Below the pieces are notes generated by a model. The model was not told the DNA's origin. It saw only the letters and a list, made by a program, of their open reading frames with translations, and ran no database searches. Positions 1 to 14,117 of a stretch of 64,000 nt of DNA are shown here, piece after piece. Each line of letters opens with the position of its first letter. Position 1 is the stretch's first letter. The translations under genes were made by a program, and so were the position numbers. The DNA is from Archegozetes longisetosus (taxonomy: Eukaryota > Arthropoda > Arachnida > Sarcoptiformes > Trhypochthoniidae), in contig JAEMBT020000002.1 of NCBI GenBank assembly GCA_018873245.2, positions 10,576,001 through 10,640,000 of the forward strand, given 5' to 3'.

Positions 1-1202
1 GCATTGATCAACAAAGATAGTTCACTATAATCAGATAGTCCTCGGGTTGAATTGTTTGTACTGAGCTATTCCTGAGAGAGAAGGAATCTAGTATACTGAG
101 AAAATCCCTGCAGAATTCTTACAATTCTTTATATAAGAAATTTTAAAACTAAACTTATGTTTTATTTCCTTTATCATCAAAATTAGAGCTACAACTGAAT
201 AGCACTGAACAGAAAATTATTACTTTTCTACTGAAGTTTATTTAATTCAGTATTTCTTATTTCGTACAAATAGCTCTCGAAAGTATCAATAAGTATGATG
301 CTGATTGAGTCAGGTTTGCGAGCCCTATTATGTTAGTCCAAATGACTTTTTGAATGTTTTATGTAGAAATTGCAGATATTTTCCAAACTTATCTTATGAA
401 TCTAGACAATTCAATGTTATCGTCATTTTGTTGGCTAACATCAGAGCTCTAATATGATTACCTGTAATATGCTTTTACTACTTGTGGTAAGCACCCAAAG
501 ATGGAGAGTTGAAGCTCGCTATATGCACAATATTCTAAAGCGATTGTCTTTCGAACTAATGTTTCACTTGTATAGAACTAGAAACCGATTCAGTGTTTAA
601 TTACTCGCATTACTAGCATTAGAAAAGTTAGCTTCAGGTTGACTAGTGCGATTCAGATTGGTAGACATTAGGGGAAAGAGTTGTAATTTATGTAGTATTT
701 TTTGTAGTTAGAAGTTGTCGGTGGTGAGATTGTATGGAGATAGAGTTAGAAGTGGAGTATGGAGAAGGCAGGCGCGCACAGGCCTTATTGTAGTGTATTT
801 CAGGAATGTTATTATTATAGATAGTGTTTGGCAATAGTACCAGTCGGCCTCTGGCATCGACTGTTTTATGTTCAACAAACGTCAGCGTTAAGTTCAATAA
901 GTTATTAAAGTTTACTCAAAAGCCTCATCCTATCTGAATTATGTCAAAGTATATGACCAAATGTGATCCAATACTTACTTGTATTAGTGTTTTAAAGTGA
1001 TTAACCAGAATTATTTGGTTTTGCTTAACTTGTTTTCAAGTTGGTTGCAATCAGACTATATCTTATTTCTATCTGTTAGTAGTTGGTTGTAATCAATCAG
1101 TTTAGTGATCAATTGAAATATGAAGCAAGTATTCACTAGAAAAAGTGCTTCACCAGTGTTTGTAGTTTTTTTAGTTTGACCACTTCTCTACCCGATTTAT
1201 TG
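1..1202. other. Upstream region of the Cav3 gene
   Basis: I see no gene here. The stretch is AT-rich, with a slightly GC-richer patch around 750-890. It probably contains the promoter and 5' untranslated sequence of the calcium channel gene, but I see no convincing TATA box or initiator. Confidence 0.4.
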
Positions 1203-1274
1203 ATGGCTTCTCATCCATTTCAATATTCTAGTGAATCATTATTAACGCCAATATCAAATGCCACATTCCACTGA
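1203..1274 (+). other. Upstream open reading frame (23 codons)
   Basis: An ATG at 1203 opens a 23-codon frame that stops at TGA 1272-1274, 23 nt before the proposed Cav3 start ATG at 1298. It lies in a different frame. If the transcript starts upstream, this uORF would be scanned first and could damp channel translation. The transcription start is unknown. Confidence 0.35.
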
Positions 1275-1297
1275 TCTCTAAGCTCCGTCATCAGGTC

Positions 1298-1394
1298 ATG
1301 TTTAGGCCAAAAAATCGCTATCATTATGATGAGTCTGCCATTGAGATGGGCTGCATCTCGAAACTTAGCGATAGCGGATTAGATAAAAGTGGAG
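1298..1394 (+). CDS. Ca-alpha1T: Cav3 exon 1: N-terminus
   Basis: This exon is predicted from the ATG at 1298, the first in its frame after an upstream stop. It encodes 32 residues beginning [12 protein letters not shown] and ends at a GAG|GTTAGA donor in phase 1, which matches the phase of exon 2. Coding-like composition and phase agreement are the only evidence, because the N-terminus of Cav3 is poorly conserved. Confidence 0.6.
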
Positions 1395-2794
1395 GTTAGA
1401 AATTGATCTTTTTTTTTGCTACGATTCAACATATGAGTCTTGTTTCGCTGAGTACCAAAATAATTGTCATATACTTTTTGTTCAATTAATCAAACTTTTT
1501 GGCCTATGTAATCAAATTTCTTAGATCCTAAAATCTTTCGTTATTTCGTAGACTAAACAAACTTTAGTCTTAACTCCTGTTTGAAAGATAACTTTTTGCA
1601 CTAAAATTTTTTGTTCAATAAATTTTTTATATAAGACCTGAATTGGGAGATACTCACAAATGTGATTAGAACATCCATTATACGTGTAGTTTGCGAAAGC
1701 TTCTTCTGTCAATTAGTTTTAATAGTTTGTCTATGTTTAATCAATAGTAATTTACAACAAAAATAGGTAGTCTAATGATCTTAATTAAAGATTAAAGCAT
1801 TATCTACTTTGTAATTATAACAGTCGTAAATATGCTAGCTCCAATCGTAAATTGAATAGCGACCTAACCTGACCTAATCTAATCTAAACTTGACATATTA
1901 GCTTATTATTTGACTATATGTACCTTTTCATCATAAACTATTCAATCGAATAGTGACCTAACATAACATAATCTAATCTAACTTGACATATTAACTTATT
2001 ATTTGACTACCTGTACCTTTTCATTATAGAATTCACGACATTCATGTGGGGCGGGAATGAAGAGACAAAAGTTGAGGAAAGAAAGCTGGCTTTGCCTAAA
2101 GAAAGAGGATCAATCTATAGTGTAGATGAGAATAATTCATACAATCAATATGAAAGAAGGATTACGATACCAAAAATTAAGGATGACGAGAAGGAGATCA
2201 ATGAGAATCTGCATGAGAGCGATGAGGAACCACTACCTTATTCTGCTTACACGTCTGTCTCCTTATACTGTCTGAGCCAAACATCGGCACCAAGGAGCTG
2301 GTGCCTCAAAATGATTTCAAATCCATATCCTTTTCATTGTTCCGACAATAGCGGTATGTGTTTATAGTTTATTACATTTAATAATTATATTCAACTGTAC
2401 TATGAAGTAGTGTTGAAAGCATTTACACGTATATCGACAAAATATTATCCAAGAAATCGCTCGTAGGGTTTCTAAGAAAACTTTGATATGAGTAAAACCT
2501 GAGCCAACAATCGGATTATTTGCATTCAGAGGAGCATGAAATAGAGATATGAATGTGTTATATGAATATGTGTTATATGTGTTATACCAATGCATACACT
2601 ACCGAAATTTGCCAAAAGAAATGCCATTAGGAAAGCGTTTCTATCTATCCGATGGCTATTAGTGTATTATTGATGACTTATTAAAAAAGTGCATCTGTGC
2701 TGCATATTCAAGTGCACTAGTCTATTCAAACTAATACCTAATATACGATGGCAAGTAGTCCAGGCTATTAGACAGACTCTTCACTAAAGTCTAC

Positions 2795-2844
<50 letters not shown>

Positions 2845-3916
2845 ATCTTTAGCTCAATCTGGTTCTCACAGTCATTAGTTTAAGTCTTTTATGGAAATAA
2901 GTTTTAGAATTTGTTCGTGTGACAGCCTATAGCTTTGCTAATAGGTGACAAAATTTATTCAGATTTTGTTCAGAGGTATATTTGAGACTTTATATGAAAT
3001 TCTAGAAATAGCTATCTTGCGATCGGGTTTTTTACTACTATTGTTTTGGATTCCAATGCAATGATGCGATTAATTTGATGAAATAGCAATCGCTCATTCA
3101 ATAGTGAAACTTCTTGTTTGAACAGATTGACGAAAAAAAGGATGGAAACATAGCGTTTTATTTAATATTATAGACATCGCGCATTAATCGAATCATACAG
3201 TCAGGAAGAGTGTGCTTTCGTATGAGTCCTTTGAGCGATATTTTGCTTATAAGTAGAAATTCCAAATCAAAACAATGCAAAACAGAGACATGAATCCAAT
3301 ACTCTTTTTTCAATACCAGAATACCATTATAACCTCTTCATTCCCAACCGTTTATTCATGTTAGACAGGAGTAACAGTCAAACTATTCAAACTTCAATAT
3401 GAACTTTTGGTGGGCGTAAAGTAGTCTTTCATTAGTAGAGGAGCTGATAGAATATTATGCATATAAGTATCGCAGATAATAGATTTAGATAAACTTACGC
3501 ATACAGTAAGTCATACCGATACCAGCATGTGTTATGTCATACACTCTAAAGCTTAACAATCCTTGATAGCAACCAGGAGTTATGCCTTATCATAGCATGC
3601 TTTCCATCAAACCATAATATCTTCAGATTTCAACAAACTTACAGAATATTCAATATAGTGATCAAAGCAAATTTGGCAACAAATTCATGCGCATGACACA
3701 GAGATTTGGGTAGTAACAGCGTTTTCTAGTTGCTATCACAAATTATTAAGCTTTAAAGTGTATGTGTTAAGCTGTCTACTACAGCCTTCTAACACGTATA
3801 TAAGTGAAACAGATGATGCTATTGCTTCTGTTGATAATTATACTACATTTGACTAACTTATAAATAGGTTAAACCACATTAGACTGAGAATGCACTTTAG
3901 TCTTCTGTCGCCTTTA

Positions 3917-3998
<82 letters not shown>

Positions 3999-6900
3999 TC
4001 TCGAGCAGTTTTTATGCAGTTTGACTCCTTACTTATTAGATAGACAAACGCTTATTTGCAGTTCTCATAATCAAACATTTAATTAGACAATGCAATGCTG
4101 ATTAGACATCCTCTATTAGTACTTCATCTGTTCAGTCCTAAAAGTGAGTGCTAATTTAGTGTTTACGATTCATATATTTTACTCCTTCAGAATCCCGCTT
4201 AAAGCTAAGCTAAGCTAGCTCAATCTAAGCTAGCTCAATCTAACCTAACTCAGTCTAACCTAACCTAAGTACAAAAAACGTCAAAACAAACTTCATAGGC
4301 GTTCAAATTTTTTTAAAACCTGAGCTCTACTTTACCAACATTTGTGATTAGTTAAAACTGAAATTAAAACTTGAATTTGGCACTAATTAATTTAATGTGA
4401 ATTTTCTAATTTTGTTTAAGTATTTTTCGCCAAAATCTATTTGGAAAATCTGGTTACACATTATTTGTCAGATGAAAAGCTAGCTCTGACTCAACTGATT
4501 CCTTTGTAAGAAAGTTAATTAAGTTAGTTCTCGATTCCTCTTATATCCTAGAAAAGATAACGAAAACCAATTACACAAAACTTGAATAAATTATCAGTAA
4601 AAATAAGGAAACAAACTCTATTTTCATGGCTTTAATATAAAACTCATAACGCAATTGTTTATTTATTGATGATTAGTATTTGAGAAAAATTAGATTTAGT
4701 TCCTCTTCCAAGTTATATATGTCCGCAAACTTTAAATAGCTTGCTTTACTTTCCTCAAACTACCAAAAAATATAATGGTTTTACATGTTTTTCACAACAA
4801 AAACTAAAGATTTGTGGCTTTTAATAAAGTTAAAAACACAAAATAGAAGCAAAGTAACAGTCGAGTCTATTTGAGCCCTTTTTCTTTATGACAATAATAA
4901 AGATAGAGAGCAAATGGTTTTCAGTGTTTTCGGCAAAACTCTTTCAAGACATAAGATAAAGAGCATATATTCGCAGATGTGGACACTTTGACCATTTATT
5001 ATGTTGGTTGGTTTCTCTTTTACCGCTTTTACAATAACTTATAAACACAATACTAAACAATACTTGTGTTGCATTAGTACCTTCATTGAGTCAATACTAA
5101 CAATGAGCTGCTTTTACTCGCCTGTAGCCTTACTTTTACTCGGCAATATGATAAATTGCAACACATTTGAAGAGAAAGGACTTTAAATAAATAGGTAATA
5201 TCCGAGGACATGTTTGAGGAGAACCATAACTCAATCTCTAAATATCACTTATTGACGAGTGAGTTAGTTAGCTATATAGACAATTCTCTTACCTCCAGAA
5301 TAACACCCAACTCATACTATGCTATATAAGTTTACTTTTCATTTTTGATAACACTCTCTCCGATAAATCTTTCTAATCTCTTTCAGAAACTAAATTTCTT
5401 ATATTAATGGGTAATCGTTCACTCTTAAAACTTATTTTCGAAATCAGTTTTTCTTAGATCAAACTTATTATTGTTGAGATTTGACAACTTTTTCTGTCCT
5501 GTCAATTTCGACAGTTTCCAAAGAGTTACGTATTTATTGGTAAATTAGCTTAAATTGATTATGCATTGATAGTATTAGACCCGATGGGACCATAGAGTAG
5601 AAAATCAGTAACATTAGAAGTATTGGCCAAATACGTAAAAAATTGAATTGAGCTAAACGTTAATGTTCTCCTATATTAGACCCACCCCTTGGATTACAGC
5701 CCACTTTAGCGTTTGATTGCAAATATTGATTCATATAATGATCAAAATGAATTCAGTCATTAATTCATACCAAATTAATCGATATTATGCGAAACTAAAC
5801 AAATCAGTTATGCCATAAGTGATTAAGAAAGTGAATCATTTGTCAGAGCTGTTTCTCTCATCTATTTTTGTCTCTAATTATTAAGATCTAGAAATTGCTA
5901 AACACGTTTACCTATCATCAAATAAGCTAATTTAATGAGATTCACAGATTTTATGGTGAAATAAGAAGTTTTGATTGAATTTGAAGGCAATTGGGTAGAA
6001 ATGTTTCTTTAAAACAATCTGGTAAGAGATTTTGGTTAGGCTCTAATTTAATTTTTAAAGCATTAGAAGAGCTTCTAATTTGTTTTGATGTTTGCAGTTC
6101 TCATCTGCATAATAAATTATTTTTACTTCAATCTAAACTCATTTCCAACTCTACCGATATATCAAATATAATATTGATTATTATTCTTCTTAAACTCTTA
6201 AATTAGTACTAAAGCTCTCCTAAACAACTGGTTTAATATGAAAAAAATGGGACTTATTTTCAAACGAAAGTCAGTTCGTTAGTGATTCACTTAGCCTATG
6301 AGTGAGTATTTATTTTAACAGTGAGAGTCACTATTTCCGTCATACAAGTCAATGGCACAAAGCTTTCAAATCTTTCTGTTTAGAGTGAATTTTCACTTAT
6401 CGCCAAAAAATTTGTAAGAAGTCTATCAAGTATTTGGCATATTTTACTGAGATTACTTCGACAAATGCGTCAAACACATAAAACAGATGTGTTTGCAAAT
6501 TATTCCTTATAGAATACTATATAAGATTGAATTTCATTTATGATACATTTATTCTGGTATAAAGTGTAAACTTTTATCTAAACTTTTTTAGCGAAAGCTA
6601 AACTCGTTTTATCCGAATGTAAGTTGGGATTCTGTAGGAGAAATGCGATCATAAATTGACACTCAATTCGAATGCTAGTCGTAAAAGCCAAAATTTAATT
6701 TTTGTTACCATCTTGTAATAAATAGCCACTATTTCTTGAATTAAACGTCTCTTTTGATAAAATTTCAACACTTATCTCAATTTGATTGTTGTTTGAGCTG
6801 TGATTTATGCTTGGAATTTGATAATTAAGCTAAAAGTTGATATAAATTTGATTTGTTAAGTCAATTTTGTAAAATACAATACTCTTAGACCATAAGTGGA

Positions 6901-9900
6901 TGAATGACAGCACGCAATTGAACGTAAGATGTGAAAGTTAGGCACGCGATCGCTGCTCAAAAATTAATTAAAATCTCAAAGGCGTGGTTAGAAATCTGAT
7001 CAATTTCTCTAAGATCCATGATTTTGGTTTAGCGTTACCATAATTAAGTTGAAAATAATACTAATAATTGTGAGAAAAAAGAAAAAGTTTGTTAAGTCAT
7101 CAAATGCGAGACTATATAATAAGAAATATAGAAAAAATGATTCATTCTTGTCAGTTTCGGTTCACTTAAGCTAAATATTGTAATTCAAAAGATTATTGTT
7201 ATTTATCACCAGTAAACTTAAGACACGTAACATAAATCAACAGAAAAATGTTGTTTCCTCTTTCTAAATCAATATTGAAATTCTAAGTAAACTAAGTTCT
7301 TATGCCAACTTTTTTCTTTAAAACTACTACTATTAAAATCTCATCCAATAATTAAATCGATATTTACTTCTCTTTTTTATATGCTATCAATTATAACTAT
7401 TTTAATGTTATTCTTTCATCAATTCAAAATGAAGACCATATAAAACATTTGTTTTTAGGAAACATGAGTAATTAAGTCTAATTTAAATGATTGTTGTAAA
7501 GCAAATATTCATATTTTACTATAAATGATTTCAATTGTATTGATTATTATGCCAGTGATGAAACTGCGATAGCTGCATTTTATGAATTGTAAACTGATGT
7601 CGTATAAGTTACTTGTAAACGCATATCCAAGTTGTTCGCGATCTCATGATAGGCTTCTTGAACGTGACTTTTTGGCACTTTTTAAGGATTTTCTTTATCA
7701 AAATAAGCAAATGGTTCATTAAATGCTTTACAAATACGTTCATCTCATTGATTATTTTTATTTTTGCGAAACAAATTCTATTTTTCTCCGATATTTTCAG
7801 AATATAGTACGACTAAATTGGAGAAAAAATGTTACAAAATATTATATAAGAATATTATATGAATTGAATGAAAGGATGATGAGTTGAACAATTTTGAAAA
7901 ATGAATAGAAAAAATGATGGTAATAGTGGCCTTAAGTTTCGAAATGACACTTTCTTGCAATACATTAGTGGTAAATATGAGTTGAAATGTTATTTTATTT
8001 TGTGGAGTTATGTTCATTTGCAAAAAACATACACATTTCTGTTCATTTTTCAACCACTTTCCTTATATTTATACAAAGCTATTTTTCAAAAAGACGACAA
8101 AATCTCAGTTAACTGACCGCTGATATTCTCGATCACATATATTTTTGTTTATGAATTATGCATTTATGTTATCAAAAATTGATCGCATAATATCTAAGAC
8201 TTTAGGCAAAGATTCATATCTGAAGAAAGCTAGATAATGAAGAATGTGATGAAATATTTTTATAATATTTCAGTTTGTAGCTATCTATTAGTTGAAGAGC
8301 ATCATTCTTAGTAAGAATTTGAAATATTTTGTGAAATCATAAATATTTTCAAGTCTATTTGCTTCACAATTCTATAGAAATAAGTTTTAGTCTTGAGTTT
8401 GTAGCAAATTTTTCATTTGAATCCAAACTCATTGAATACCTGATGAATAATAGTAGTTTAGAGTTAATAGAGTTATTTGTATACCATTTTGTTGTTTAAG
8501 TTGATTAAGAAAGAAATTGAATCCTTAATTACTGAAAAGCTGAAACGTACTCTCAGAGCAGTTACAATAGAGTATAGTTTGTTTCTTATATTGAACAAGT
8601 TTAGCGCAATTTCTCACAGGACATTCATAATTGAATTTGGAGAATTGCTAAAATTGATGATACTTTTTGAATTTTAGCCACTAAACAATAAATAAAGAGC
8701 TTAATAGTAATAAGTCATTAATTATTATAGTGTTATTTGCTTTGCGCGATCATTTATAACATGAATTCACTCTAAATTAACCCATTCTAAGAAGGGAAGA
8801 TTAAGTAAAAAACAGGTTCAAATTCATACTGGGATTGATAACTGGATGGATAGAATGTTTATTAGAAATTTGATGTAATATTTATTTCGTTTATATGGTA
8901 TAAATAGCATTCTTACTGTAGTTGTGGTGATATAACCCCAACATTTGTTAGTCATATCATTAGTGTTGTTTAGGGACTAATAATTTACGTACTGCTCGAA
9001 CTGAGCTTCAGTGAAAATAAACTAGTATTTCATGTTTTAATGCATGAAAAACAGTTTTACTTTCATGTTCTCTACTCTTTATCTCCTCTACTCTTTATAT
9101 GTTTGCTGTCTCTATTTTAGACAGTGTTCTACTTGTTGAAGATGTTTAGTAGTGTATATAAAATCATGTTTAGGACCGTACATAAAATGACTTTATCTAT
9201 AAAGAGGAAATGGACCAACAAATTTAAATCATAATGCTACTTTTGCACTACTTCTGTTACTCTCTAATTTGTACTCTATTTTCTACCTAATAAAAAACAC
9301 TATACTATCTCTTCTCATTTATCGATCTAATTAATTAGCACAATAATAATTTGAACTGAAAAAGCAAATTTTGTCCGAACTTTGACTTTTTCTATTCTGA
9401 CAGCACACGATAAATATAACTCAGTATATAATAAGACATTAAAAGATATAATTGAAGTTTTCATATATTAAAGGAGAAATTTGAAGGTTGAAGAAAAGGT
9501 GTTTGAAGTTTTGGTATTTGGCATTTTTGACTTGGATGAAGAGCTAGTGTTAGGTGGTGGAAGTATGATCATATTGTGACATGAACATACAGTTTCCATA
9601 GCAATACAGTACTCGTGTTGCCTGATAGCTTGATTCGAGTGAAAGACAGGTACAGGATTTACCTGAAATGCATGTATCCAATATCTAGAAAGAAAGCCAT
9701 AGACAAATTTTATGAACAAAATCTGTTCGTTTCTTAAGTGCATGTGTCAAATAGAAAAGAGGCAAATGCATTACTCATGTTTTATACCTTGAAATTCGTA
9801 TTGAAAAGCTATGTATTGAAGTCGAAATTTTGCCATTATTACGACAAATATTTTAAATATTAAGGGTATTTCGAATATAAAATCTATTTACAATGTTATA

Positions 9901-12900
9901 CAAAGGGTATAATGGATTTGATGTCGATATTATGACTTTATATTGATATTCATAATATATTGAAATATAATGTTACACAATGTTAATGTACCAAAATATC
10001 AAATAATCATTTATTTAGCATTTACTTTAATACTAGCTTTCATGTCAGTTTCTCTAAAGTCAATTTTTCATATACTTTAATAACTTTCACTAAGTTAACT
10101 CACATTTCTACCGAATAACCTTCTAAAATTATTCACTAATTCTAATAATCTATTATTATTGAAACAAATTTGTCCATTTTTGTGGACAGTAGCTATAAAT
10201 TGGAAAAACTAAATATTTTTTTCATCAAAATCTTTTCGAGCATTAATAATCGACTATAATTTAGTGGCTGAATAAATCTCATTATGACTCTTAATTAAAT
10301 AAAAATGAAATTAAATACAATAAAATAATCATTTAACCTGAAGTTTTGTAATAAAAATAATGTTTCTCTTCGTATATTTACCTCTAATACAACAAATATT
10401 GCTGTTATATTACGACCAAAACTTAAATCAATAAAATATTTCGAAACTTATAAATCAACTTTTCAAAACAACGATTGGAAACATGAGTTTAAAAGCTTGA
10501 GAGACAGATGAAAATAGTCTAAAAGGAATCATTGAGGAGAAGTAGCATTAAGATTTAAATAAGTAATATTAGAATTAAATCGAAAATAGAGTAGAGTCTC
10601 AATTGAATTATTCATGTGCCTGATTATACTACAAGACTTTACTAATTAATATGAAACAACCTTCTTTATTATGATAACTTAGCAGCAAATTTTCTATGAA
10701 ATCAGTGCAAAGATAATTTCAATTTGAGTGCTTATAGCTGTGGAACTAAGCCATTGGGGTTATCTTTTTCACTTCTTATATTCTACTCATTTGATGAACA
10801 AACTCGATTTGACCAATTTGCTCCATTTAAGTGTACTTTTACTAAATCTGCCTTCAAAACACTAATTTTAAGTTTAACTTAAATTTTGGTATACTAATTT
10901 TGTTGGAATAATTGTTCGCTATTTAATCAGTAGATTATCTTTTGACATTTAGATTTTTAATTGCGGTTTTGCTTTAAGTAATTATATTTGAATGTCTCAC
11001 CATTTAATTAATAATCACAGACAGCATTAGAATAAGTTTAAATATAGTCAGAAGAAGAACAGTTCGAAGAGCTCATATGGATCAGTTTACGAAATGAAGG
11101 CTAAAATTTAGATATTTTAAAGAACTGTTCTTAGTTAGTGCTTTTTAGTTTTGGAGTATCTCAATCACTTCTTGGAACTGCTTCCCCAGAAAGATGAGGA
11201 CTCGTACATTTTTAATACTAGTCTCTGTGTTTAGCCTTTATGAGATAATAACATGAACCTGAGAAAATTTGTTAACAGTCAGTTTCAGTTTATTAAGTTG
11301 GAGTATCTTTAAATTTGAGGAATTTAATGAAAACTTTTCATCAGCTCTCATAACTCATTGTTGACGAGCAATCAGTTTTAATCTGCATATTAAATGTTAA
11401 ATTAATTTTTTAAAAGATGAATTCACTTGACTGAGCATCCACCTATTTGTTTGTAAAATTCGTGATTTGAATTACCGATAATTTCTATAATTACCAGTGC
11501 TTTAATCAGAATTATGTTTAGTTTGCATTTTGCTTTCATATAAAGACCATTAAGTAAACTGAAAGGACTTTCGCCAAACTATGTCAAAACGTTAATTGAA
11601 AAATAAATTATCGTTAGGTTTATTTACTTTGAATTTAACAAAATCACTTGATTTTGGAATTATAAATAGTTAATGAAAATTAAGAAAATCAATTTGACAG
11701 TCAGTGTTGGATTGCTTTGGTGTTTGCAGCAAGAATTCAAAATGAACACAAATTTGTGAGAATTTTCCAACTCAAAATCTACATAAGTTAGCAGTCACAT
11801 CAAATAAACCAAATTAAAGGAGTGCGAAGCACTAAAAGAGAGTGTAATCATGTCAATCTTCACATTATTATATTGAGAGATAAGTTACATGAATGAATAT
11901 TCTCTTCAAATTAATATGATTTGCTGTGAAGATAGCTTTGAAGTGAGTGACACACAATTCAAAGGAAGAGTCTATCAGAATTGTAGGATTGATTAAGAAT
12001 TGTCGAATTGAATTGGATTGAAATGGAAGCTGGGGAGACATAAGTTAGAGTGAATGCTAGAACTTATGATACAAATGTACAAGATACTCTTATAAGAGTA
12101 TAGGACAACGTCTAACTAATTCAGTTCCGCTAAACGTTATGCAGTATTAGACTCAGTGGAAAACTTTACTCAAACATTGCTATCAAACCAAAATCAAAAG
12201 CTCGCTCTTTCTTATATTTCGTTATGTTTAGCGAAGACTGTTTTCGGCGTATCTAACAATTGGATTAAGCGGTATATGCATTGAGCAGATATTTTATCAG
12301 CAGATTCTATAAAGTAACCAAAGCGTAAAAATGTTCAGATTTTGCTTGTCTCGGTTCAAGTCAGATTTGATGCAAAGTTGTGCAGCATTCGCGTTGTTCA
12401 TATACATTTGGATAATTTTTTTTAAAGTTGACTGCCTTCTCTACAAATTGCAATTTTATATTATTCTAGCCTTAAGTTCTTTCTAATAATTCTCAAATTC
12501 AATTAACGAATAGCCAAAAACGAAAAGAGAAACAAATGATTACATTAAAACAATTTTGATTATGCTTGTCAATAGTTTTTAGACCAGTTATAAAATTGTA
12601 ATTTTTGAGCAAGACTTTAGCAAAATTGATGTAATTCATGTGGAGTATACTAGTAGTGCATAAAATCTACATTTTATGGTAGGAAATAAACAAAATCATG
12701 AATATTTAAAAACGATAGCTATCATTTTGTTGATCTTTCGTATACTTGGACTTAACTGAAGGTAGTGGTTTGACCTGCAACTGTTTTCACTAATTATATT
12801 GTGTACCAACAAAGAGTGGTTCAAGTTAAGAGAGGATACAATCTTGTAATCTCATTATCTATGCTTTCTTACAACACAAATGACAAGTAGGTTTTGATTT

Positions 12901-14063
12901 GTTGCGATGGCCTTATTTGCAGAATAGGTATAAATGTGTTGTACTGCTTTCACAACTAAGCAAATTGCTTAACATAACTCATTTTACAAGCAATTATTAT
13001 CTACACCTATATTTTTAGACTATAGTCTATATGATTTGGCATTCAACTGTCCATAACACTGACATTAGTAGAAAGGATTCGTATGAGTTGGTATAATGTT
13101 ATTGAGTAACAAGTCGAGAATTAGTGGCAAAGAATATGCATTAATATAATTACAAATCTGACAGTTGTGTCAAGATGATTTAGCAAAAGTAATTGAATTG
13201 AATTCAACAAGTCTAAAAGAGAATATAATAATATCTATAATAGTATTTATAATTTATTAATCCCAAGATATTTATCGGATGTTTTGTTCTCGAGCATTTG
13301 TTATAATAGCGATCGATCGGACTCATACCAAGGCTTTTAGTATCCCAAATAAATTAAACCAAACCGATTGACAAAATCGATATTCTATTAAAATCTATTC
13401 ATTCTAAAAATACCCTAAACTTTCCTCAACCAAATCAAGAAATCAGGACACTGAGAGTCTGAGCTGAGTCTGAGAAGACAGAACTTGCAATTGACTCATT
13501 CACATGATCACTATGTGTCTGCACAGTGATATTAAATCACATCGATTGGATTGATTTGTCTTTGATAAACGATTGGTTTTCCTAAGTTTTCAGTGATTAA
13601 GATTTGAATGGGACAAAGAAGAATGATCGATCGAAGTTCTAGGTAGAAGCAGGTTTCAATTATATGCATAATTAGCATTTAAGCTCAGTTCAATACTGGT
13701 TTCACATCAAACATAATCTAATTTTAAATCGAAATTAATGCTTGTTTCGCATATGATTCATTTTCAATCAAATAATTGCCTAAAGTATCTGCACTGAACT
13801 ATTAATTTTGGGTCTATCGAAATATTTTAGAGAATAATTCAATTATTGTGGAATTCATTCCTGCCTTATAATTGAGTGATAGCAGACTTTTTCCAAACAA
13901 ATTTGCAAACTATCTCCTATTTCATTTAATACAATTCTTTGGCATTAACTAATTCAAAATTATGCTCTAGTTATTTATCAAGAAGATAACATATACTTTT
14001 TATAAACCATATACAACTTATATAATTTCCATTTGGTGAAATCACAAACGTGGTAGAGATTGC

Positions 14064-14117
<54 letters not shown>

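Noticed and set aside
2354-2359. GTATGT donor 29 bp after the AT-AC site, which would pair in phase with an AG at 27657
   Set aside because: It would replace the conserved WFER by a non-homologous peptide, while the U12 sites give a perfect match.
5001-5186. 61-codon plus-strand frame in the large intron
   Set aside because: Low-complexity hydrophobic translation of AT-rich DNA; no splice or homology support.
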